NCBI GenBank assembly: GCA_022824945.1
Contig: JAJDYX010000046.1
Coordinates: 1 to 47,412 of the forward strand
Origin: Candidatus Latescibacterota bacterium
GTDB lineage: Bacteria > Latescibacterota > UBA2968
Length of the DNA: 47,412 nucleotides
Direction: 5' to 3'
Positions 42,252-47,412 of the stretch are shown piece after piece; the first letter of the stretch is position 1, and every line of letters begins with the position of its first letter. Below the pieces are notes generated by a model. The model did not search any database. It was not told the origin of the DNA and saw only the letters and a list, made by a program, of their open reading frames with translations. The translations under genes were made by a program, and so were the position numbers.

Positions 42252-43250
42252 ATGACGAGTTCTGAAAATACAGGCCGTGGACCGCTGTTTACAGATCCCG
42301 ATCCAGATGTTGCACGGGCGTTTTTTCGAAAGAAGAAGGGCGCGTTGACAGATAAGCTGATGTCTGTGCCTGATGCGGTTGCCCGGTTTGTGCACGATGG
42401 GGATTATTTGGCTTCTGGTGGTTTTGGTGGGAACAGGATTGCGACAGCTCTTTTGCACGAGGTTGTGCGGCAGGAGCGGACGGATCTGGGGTTTGCCGGT
42501 CATACGACGACGCACGATTTTCAGATTTTGGCAGCGGGTACGCGTACGGGGAAGCTGATTTTTTCGCGTTTGGATGCGGCATATATTTTAGGGTTGGAAG
42601 CGCGCGGGTTGTCGGCGCAGGCGCGGCGGTTGATGGAGAGTGGAGAGGTCGAGGTGTGTGAGTGGACAAATTATGCGCTGGCATGTCGGTTTCGAGCGGC
42701 GGCGACGGGGGTGCCTTTTATGCCTGTTCGCAGTATGCTGGGGACGGATACGTTTAGAGAGAGTGCGGCTAAGGAGATCGAATGTCCTTTTACTGGCAAA
42801 TCGCTGACGGTTGTGCCCGCTCTGTATCCCGATGTGGCGCTTATTCATGTTCATGAGAGTGATTTGTTCGGGAATTGTCGCATTCGGGGCATTACGGTGG
42901 CTGATTGGGATTTGTCGCGTGCTTCCAAACATGTGATTGTGAGTGCCGAGCGCATTGTGAGTACAGATGAGATTCGCAGCGATCCAAATGCGACCGCGAT
43001 TCCGGCTTTTTGTGTTGATGCGGTGTGTCATGTGCCGTATGGATCGTATCCCGGCAATATGGCTGGGGAGTATTTTTCAGATGAGGTGCATCTCAAGGCG
43101 TGGTTGGACGCTGAGCAAGATGTGGAGGCATATCGCGCGTTTTTGGATAAGTATTTGTATGGTGTTGATTGTTTTGAGAGTTATCTGGAGATTTGCGGTG
43201 GCGAAGAGCGGCTGGCGGAGTTGCGGAGGTTGGAGAATAGTAGTGAGTAG
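42252..43250 (+). CDS. CoA-transferase, subunit A (glutaconate CoA-transferase-like)
   Basis: A 332-residue class I CoA-transferase alpha subunit. The N-terminal KLMSVPDAVARFVHDGDYLA followed by SGGFGGNR corresponds to the SGGFG CoA-binding segment, and ALYPDVALIHVHESDLFGNC followed by RIRG is the usual alpha-subunit core. Such enzymes move CoA between carboxylic acids; the substrate here is unknown. The partner beta subunit is 2.07 kb downstream at 45320, not adjacent as normally expected; a restriction-modification pair sits between them. The ribosome binding site is weak (AAGGG 42239-42243). Confidence 0.88.
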   Translation: MTSSENTGRGPLFTDPDPDVARAFFRKKKGALTDKLMSVPDAVARFVHDGDYLASGGFGGNRIATALLHEVVRQERTDLGFAGHTTTHDFQILAAGTRTGKLIFSRLDAAYILGLEARGLSAQARRLMESGEVEVCEWTNYALACRFRAAATGVPFMPVRSMLGTDTFRESAAKEIECPFTGKSLTVVPALYPDVALIHVHESDLFGNCRIRGITVADWDLSRASKHVIVSAERIVSTDEIRSDPNATAIPAFCVDAVCHVPYGSYPGNMAGEYFSDEVHLKAWLDAEQDVEAYRAFLDKYLYGVDCFESYLEICGGEERLAELRRLENSSE

Positions 43251-43317
43251 TCAATTATAGTACTAATGCGAATAAAGAGTAGAGATCATGGCGCAATGAC
43301 AAGCAAAACCTTTCTGG

Positions 43318-43388
43318 ATTGCGGCTAAAAACATGCCGCAATGACGGATGATAGTCCTATCGTCACGCCTGCATGCCTTAAGCAGGCG
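43318..43388 (+). repeat. REP-like element, copy 2 (two hairpins)
   Basis: First hairpin ATTGCGGC (43318-43325) with GCCGCAAT (43335-43342); second hairpin CGCCTGC (43366-43372), loop ATGCCTTAA, GCAGGCG (43382-43388), ending in CCAGGATGGG. Relative to copy 1, the first stem shows a C-G to T-A pair exchange, so the pairing is kept. It lies in the 231-bp gap before the restriction gene. Confidence 0.7.
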
Positions 43389-43481
43389 TCCAGGATGGGA
43401 GAGGGGCTTTTAACTCTTTATTGGCATTACTACTAATCCTGTATTGGGGGGTAGAATAGATACGACCACATAGGAGTTTTC

Positions 43482-44261
43482 ATGGAATACGATGAGCTTG
43501 AGTTTAAAATTCCACAGGAAAGTGAAGACTATTTAGGGTATTCAGAGTTTGTGACTTCTTCAGTAGAGTCAATCATTCAAGAAGCAATTGAAAATGGCAG
43601 AAACAAAATTATCATCAATACGAACCTCAAGCTGGGATTACCCATGGAAAACATCAACAAAATTGCTGGGCCTTTTGTTGAAGCCTGGGCCATTGAGACA
43701 TTCCAGGAGGTTTTGAAGAATCAGGATAACAAATACTATTTGATCCATGTCGAAGCGCAAGAACGTCTTCACAGAGCAGATATTATTCTTCAGTTTAGAA
43801 AGGAGGGGAAGATTGGATCAGGTGTTACGGCGGAAGTAGATGTTAAGGCCACATCCGAGGATATTGAATCCAGCGGCAAATCACCCAATATTACTTCCTT
43901 TGGTCGTATCCGTTCTGCATATGTTGAGGATCCAGACTGCATCTTTGTGATCCTTTCGCTCAAACATCGAGTTTATTCAACGAGGAATCCGGATTCGGGG
44001 TTAATGGACGGAATAATGGAAGTTGTTGCCTATAACGCCTATGATCTCAAGTACCTTTCAGCAAAAGATTTCAATTACAACCCAGCCCTTGGAACTGGAC
44101 AAATTCAGGTGAAAGATATTCATTATATTTCTTTGGAGAGGAGAACGACTTGGGAATTTTGTCAACTATTAGATCACAAATATCTTAGTTCCAACAGAAA
44201 AACGCTCCAGGATTGGCTAAACCTTGCCATAAGATATGGTTGGATAAAGTATGACGGATGA
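43482..44261 (+). CDS. Type II restriction endonuclease (PD-(D/E)XK fold)
   Basis: A 259-residue protein directly upstream of a DNA methyltransferase. D100 (RLHRADIILQF) followed by A-E118-V-D120-V-K122-A gives the PD-(D/E)XK nuclease core, and HVEAQERLHRADIILQFRKE plus the NITSFGRIRSAYVEDP segment continue the core. No recognition sequence can be assigned. AGGAG precedes the ATG. The gene and its partner are clearly more AT-rich and use more A-ending codons than the CoA-transferase genes around them, which supports horizontal acquisition. Confidence 0.7.
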   Translation: MEYDELEFKIPQESEDYLGYSEFVTSSVESIIQEAIENGRNKIIINTNLKLGLPMENINKIAGPFVEAWAIETFQEVLKNQDNKYYLIHVEAQERLHRADIILQFRKEGKIGSGVTAEVDVKATSEDIESSGKSPNITSFGRIRSAYVEDPDCIFVILSLKHRVYSTRNPDSGLMDGIMEVVAYNAYDLKYLSAKDFNYNPALGTGQIQVKDIHYISLERRTTWEFCQLLDHKYLSSNRKTLQDWLNLAIRYGWIKYDG

Positions 44262-44291
44262 CTTTTATATTTTTTCAATGGAGAAAAAACA

Positions 44292-45248
44292 ATGAGTCAT
44301 TTACAAATTATTGAAGGAAATGCGCTGGAAAAGCTGCCTGAGATCGCTGATGAATCGATGGATCTTATTATTGCTGATCCACCGTATAACTTAGGGAAAG
44401 AATATGGCAATAACTACGACTTGAAGGGATTTGAAGAATACCTCAAGTTCTCAACTCGTTGGCTAACGGAAGCCCATAGAGTTCTCAAGCCAACGGGAAC
44501 CATTTATGTGTTTATGGGCTTTCGATTTATTTCTTATCTGTACGATATACTTGACCGCAAGCTTCAGATGTTTTTCAATAGTTGGATTTGCTGGCACTAT
44601 ACACAGGGAATGGGAAAGACAAAGGGTTTTTCTCCAAGGCATGATGATGTGCTCATGTTCACCAAAAGCAAAGTGTTCAAGTTCAACCTGGACAATATAA
44701 GAGTGCCTCAGAAATACTATCGAGAGCGCAACAACATGAGAGGAGCAAACCCGGGAGACGTATGGCAATTTTCTCATGTGCATTATTGCAATGAAAATAG
44801 ACAAAATCATCCCACTCAGAAACCAGAAGGTTTAATAGAAAGGATGGTACTGGCATCGTCCGATGAAGGAGATGTAGTCTTGGATCTGTTCTCGGGTAGC
44901 GGCACGACCTTAAGAGTTTGTCAGCATTTAAACAGGAATTGCATCGGAATCGAATTAAATCCAAAATATGTTGAAATGATTGAGGAACGTCTAAATAGTG
45001 AATTTATCGGATTTGATAGCATAGATCCTCGAATGGAGCGCGTTCCTTTAGATTTGAATAGAAAAAAAATTAGGGAAAAATATCTTGAGAATCACAAAAA
45101 ATGGTTTCTCAATCGCCAGCCATCTTATGACAGATTCGAGAAATCCGTTCAGAAATTGTACGGCAAGACACAAGACCAGAAAAGAGAAATACAAGAGGAA
45201 TTGGAATTTGATAGACAAGCAACAAGGGGAAATAGAGTGGATGACTGA
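44292..45248 (+). CDS. Type II DNA adenine-N6/cytosine-N4 methyltransferase, beta class
   Basis: A 318-residue methyltransferase. The catalytic motif D29-P-P-Y32 (IIADPPYNLGKEYG) comes before the AdoMet-binding motif F200-S-G-S-G-T-T206 (VVLDLFSGSGTTL), the order of the beta group, with NHPTQKPEGLIERM before it. It protects host DNA from the endonuclease encoded 30 bp upstream. The C-terminal tail (about 250-318) is charged and may be the target-recognition extension. GGAG lies before the ATG. Recognition site unknown. Confidence 0.92.
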   Translation: MSHLQIIEGNALEKLPEIADESMDLIIADPPYNLGKEYGNNYDLKGFEEYLKFSTRWLTEAHRVLKPTGTIYVFMGFRFISYLYDILDRKLQMFFNSWICWHYTQGMGKTKGFSPRHDDVLMFTKSKVFKFNLDNIRVPQKYYRERNNMRGANPGDVWQFSHVHYCNENRQNHPTQKPEGLIERMVLASSDEGDVVLDLFSGSGTTLRVCQHLNRNCIGIELNPKYVEMIEERLNSEFIGFDSIDPRMERVPLDLNRKKIREKYLENHKKWFLNRQPSYDRFEKSVQKLYGKTQDQKREIQEELEFDRQATRGNRVDD

Positions 45249-45260
45249 CCACTATAGCAG

Positions 45261-45295
45261 CCCGTCTAACCCTTCAACGGGATTTAGGGAAGGGA
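45261..45295 (+). terminator. Possible hairpin after the methyltransferase gene
   Basis: CCCGT (45261-45265) with ACGGG (45277-45281), and overlapping CCCTTC (45270-45275) with GAAGGG (45290-45295), so two alternative stems. No T-tract follows, so it is a weak terminator or an attenuator before CoA-transferase B. Confidence 0.3.
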
Positions 45296-45319
45296 CTCTG
45301 ACTACTGAAGGCTGATACT

Positions 45320-46084
45320 ATGTACAATGCGATGGAATTGATGATTTGTGTGGCGTCCCGGTTGCTGGAGGATGGGGCGACCGTTGGGGTGGGTACAGGA
45401 GCACCGTGTGCTGCGGCGATGCTGGCGCAAAAGACGCATGCGCCGGGGCTTCTGGTGGCTTTTGAAGCGGGCGGGTTGGCGCCGATGTTGCCCGCGATGC
45501 CTATTTCTGTGGGCGATTCGCGCACGACACATCGGGCACTTATGGCGACGAGTATGTGTGATATTATGGAGACCTGTCAGCGGGGTGTGATGGATTACGC
45601 GTTTTTGGGGGGTGCTCAGATCGATGCGTATGGAAATTTAAATTCTACGGTTATTGGCGATTACAAAAAACCGCGCGTGCGTTTTCCGGGTAGCGGGGGT
45701 GCCAATGATTTTGCGAGTTTTTGCTGGCGCACGTTGATTATTACACAGCACGACCGCCGCCGTTTTGTGGAAGAGGTTGATTTTTTGACGACGCCCGGTT
45801 TTCTGACTGGACCGGGGGCGCGCGAGGCTGCGGGGTTGCCCAGTGGTGGGGGACCTTATCGCGTGATTACGGATCTGGCTGTGATGAGTTTTGATGAAGA
45901 TACATGTCGGATGCAGGTCGAGAGTTTGCATCCCGGTGTGACGTTTGATGAGGTACAGAGAAATACCGGGTTTGAGTTGGGTCAGGTTGCTAATGTCGAA
46001 GAGACTGTGCCGCCCTCAGAGAATGAGTTGCGCATTTTGCGCGATGAGGTCGATCCCGATGGGTTGATTATTGGGAGGTCATGA
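45320..46084 (+). CDS. CoA-transferase, subunit B (glutaconate CoA-transferase-like)
   Basis: A 254-residue class I CoA-transferase beta subunit. The catalytic Glu is E49 in LLVAFEAGGLAP, corresponding to Glu54 of Acidaminococcus glutaconate CoA-transferase, and GVMDYAFLGGAQIDAYGNLN followed by STVIG plus RFPGSGGANDFAS are the standard beta-subunit motifs. Its partner is the subunit A gene ending at 43250. Codon use matches subunit A (GT-rich) and not the restriction-modification genes in between. GAAGG precedes the ATG by 8 nt. The next gene starts 29 bp after its stop. Confidence 0.9.
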   Translation: MYNAMELMICVASRLLEDGATVGVGTGAPCAAAMLAQKTHAPGLLVAFEAGGLAPMLPAMPISVGDSRTTHRALMATSMCDIMETCQRGVMDYAFLGGAQIDAYGNLNSTVIGDYKKPRVRFPGSGGANDFASFCWRTLIITQHDRRRFVEEVDFLTTPGFLTGPGAREAAGLPSGGGPYRVITDLAVMSFDEDTCRMQVESLHPGVTFDEVQRNTGFELGQVANVEETVPPSENELRILRDEVDPDGLIIGRS

Positions 46085-46112
46085 TAAAACCCCATAGACC
46101 GAGGTTATTGAA

Positions 46113-47412
46113 ATGAGTGGTCTATCAAAATGCCTGTTGTTTTTAATTCTCATACTCCCTGGATTTTCTGCTGGTAGTGAGTTGTTGCGCCGTGCAGAGA
46201 CCTTTTATGCGAACAAAGATTATCAAAGCTGTATCCAGGCAGCAGAAGAAGTTCTCAAAGAAGACTTTTGTTCTGCTCAAGCCCACACTCTGATTGGGAA
46301 AAGTTTCGGGCGTTTGAGACGATTAGCCTTAGCTGAGGAACATTTTCAGAAAGCCATACATTGCGATAGCTTATTTGCCGAGGGGTACTACGGCCTGGGG
46401 ACTGTTGCCTTGTTTAAAAATAATTATGAGATAGCAGAAAAAGGACTTAAACGAGCGATGGGGCTGGGTTTGCACACGTCAAATGCCTATCGCAATCTTT
46501 CTGCGATATACATAAAACAACAGAAGTGGGCACTGGCACGGGAAATTGGTGAAAGAGGATTGGAAATTGATCCGGATAATACAGAAATGAAAATAAATCT
46601 TGCGGCAATTTATGATGGACTAAAATTATATCGAAAAGCAATTGAGCTATTAGAAAGCGCATTAAAGAACAAGCCTGAAGATATTCAAAATAACATTGCG
46701 CTTGCAGTGCTAAACTTAAAAGTGGGGTTTTTTGATCAAGCACTTGCGATCCTCAATCAGGTTGAAGAAAATCATCGGGCTATACGAAGAAAAGGCGAAA
46801 CTCTCTTTTATTTGGAGAAGTTTGAAAACGCGCTCCCCTACTTAAATCAAAGCATTTACGTTGACCAACTCGGAAACAAAAAGCAACACCCCGATAAAGA
46901 TATACTTCTCATGATAGCTGAGACCTTTTATGAAATCGGTCAAGTTGATAGTTCTAAATTTTATTTTGATATGCTGAAGAAAAATGCCACAAATAGGACA
47001 GACATTGATTATGCAACTCACGCCCTTGAGAATCTGAATCAGGACAAGCGTGATGCACGTCTATTTGTACCTCAGGTGCCATTTTACGCGCAAGGCAGAG
47101 GTGTCACTTGCCTTAAAGCCGCAATTTTATCCGTGATGAGATATTGGGACGGTGCTGAAAATCAGGCCGAAGATTGGTTGACGTTGGAAGACCGGGTAGA
47201 GGATAATTTGTCAGCACTTTACGTACTATCAGAGGCATTTTCCGAACTGTCTATTCACTATTTTAATTGGGATTTAGAGCAAATAGAAGAAGCCCTCAAG
47301 TCAGGATGTCCACCTGTTGCTTTGATAGCTGATCAAGACCCAGACCTGAGTCATACTGTAACCGTTGTTGGAATTGATTATCAGCGCGATGTCATTATTG
47401 TCAATGATCCAG
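46113..47412 (+). CDS. Secreted TPR-repeat protein with C39-like peptidase domain, partial
   Basis: Open from ATG 46113 to the right edge (433 residues seen). A signal sequence (SKCLLFLILILPGFSAG) is followed by tandem TPR units from about residue 25 to 310 (ETFYANKDYQSCIQAAEEVL, AEEHFQKAIHCDSLFAEGYY, YRNLSAIYIKQQKWALAREI). The end is a papain-like C39_2 domain: VPQVPFYAQGRGVTC333LKAAI with the catalytic Cys and LSH414TVTVVGIDYQRDVIIVNDP with the catalytic His. Such proteins are often extracytoplasmic peptidases or cysteine-peptidase-like binding proteins. GAGG lies 8 nt upstream of the start. Codon use is more AT-rich than the upstream CoA-transferase gene. Confidence 0.85.
   Translation, partial: MSGLSKCLLFLILILPGFSAGSELLRRAETFYANKDYQSCIQAAEEVLKEDFCSAQAHTLIGKSFGRLRRLALAEEHFQKAIHCDSLFAEGYYGLGTVALFKNNYEIAEKGLKRAMGLGLHTSNAYRNLSAIYIKQQKWALAREIGERGLEIDPDNTEMKINLAAIYDGLKLYRKAIELLESALKNKPEDIQNNIALAVLNLKVGFFDQALAILNQVEENHRAIRRKGETLFYLEKFENALPYLNQSIYVDQLGNKKQHPDKDILLMIAETFYEIGQVDSSKFYFDMLKKNATNRTDIDYATHALENLNQDKRDARLFVPQVPFYAQGRGVTCLKAAILSVMRYWDGAENQAEDWLTLEDRVEDNLSALYVLSEAFSELSIHYFNWDLEQIEEALKSGCPPVALIADQDPDLSHTVTVVGIDYQRDVIIVNDP

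Noticed and set aside
1..47412. CRISPR arrays, tRNA and rRNA genes
   Set aside because: No regularly spaced repeats and no cloverleaf or rRNA segments were recognised by eye; short tandem words such as CGCAGATG do not have spacer-like intervals. A covariance search was not possible.

Overview
The window is bacterial and is dominated by a sulfated-glycan degradation island. It holds ten sulfatase-superfamily genes, four phytanoyl-CoA dioxygenase-like (PhyH) Fe(II)/2-oxoglutarate oxygenases and several carbohydrate-active enzymes. There is no SusC/SusD or TonB system, so this is not a Bacteroidetes-type PUL. Many sulfatases together with many PhyH genes, TIM-barrel isomerases and an Rpn-type nuclease resemble what is seen in Poribacteria, Latescibacterota and similar marine or sponge/soil lineages. 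That placement is a guess from gene content, not from a marker gene.

Layout. (1) 1-476: the left end of an IS200/IS605-type element carrying tnpB, running off the left edge, next to the 3' remnant of an unidentified gene. (2) 0.5-16.7 kb, + strand: PhyH, sulfatases, a GH117-like enzyme, GH127, a sulfatase with an extra C-terminal domain, two secreted beta-helix paralogues flanking a GH95, and a second PhyH. The three glycosidase families typically release L-configured sugars. (3) 16.7-17.5 kb, - strand: a third PhyH. (4) 17.7-28.7 kb, + strand: a tight gene run with two sulfatases, then a sulfur-relay block (TusA-like, DsrE-like, TusA-like fused to a MetE-type zinc methyltransferase module, cupin), a sulfatase, a PhyH, a TIM-barrel protein lacking the usual metal ligands, a sulfatase-like protein with Thr in place of the formylglycine Cys, and another sulfatase. 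(5) 28.7-30.8 kb: a junk-rich interval with an Rpn-like nuclease, gene remnants, and an orphan HigA/XRE regulator facing a 22-bp palindrome. (6) 30.8-37.4 kb: sulfatase, sugar isomerase/epimerase, MFS transporter and a secreted PL8 chondroitinase-ABC-like lyase; the last three overlap by 4 nt each. (7) 37.5-46.1 kb: ClpP, a UvrD/HelD-like helicase, an SDR, and a two-subunit CoA-transferase whose genes are separated by a type II restriction-modification pair. REP-like hairpins are scattered through the intergenic gaps. (8) 46.1 kb to the end: a secreted TPR protein with a C39-like peptidase domain, cut by the window edge.

How it may work together (inference): exported lyase and beta-helix enzymes cut polymers outside the cytoplasm, the MFS protein imports fragments, and the sulfatases and GHs, which show no signal peptides, finish the work inside. 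PhyH enzymes, isomerases and the SDR may process substituted sugars. The TusA-DsrE-TusA/MetE-cupin block is the best candidate for an undescribed system, possibly handling protein-bound sulfur and methyl groups. No formylglycine-generating enzyme or sulfate exporter is in the window.
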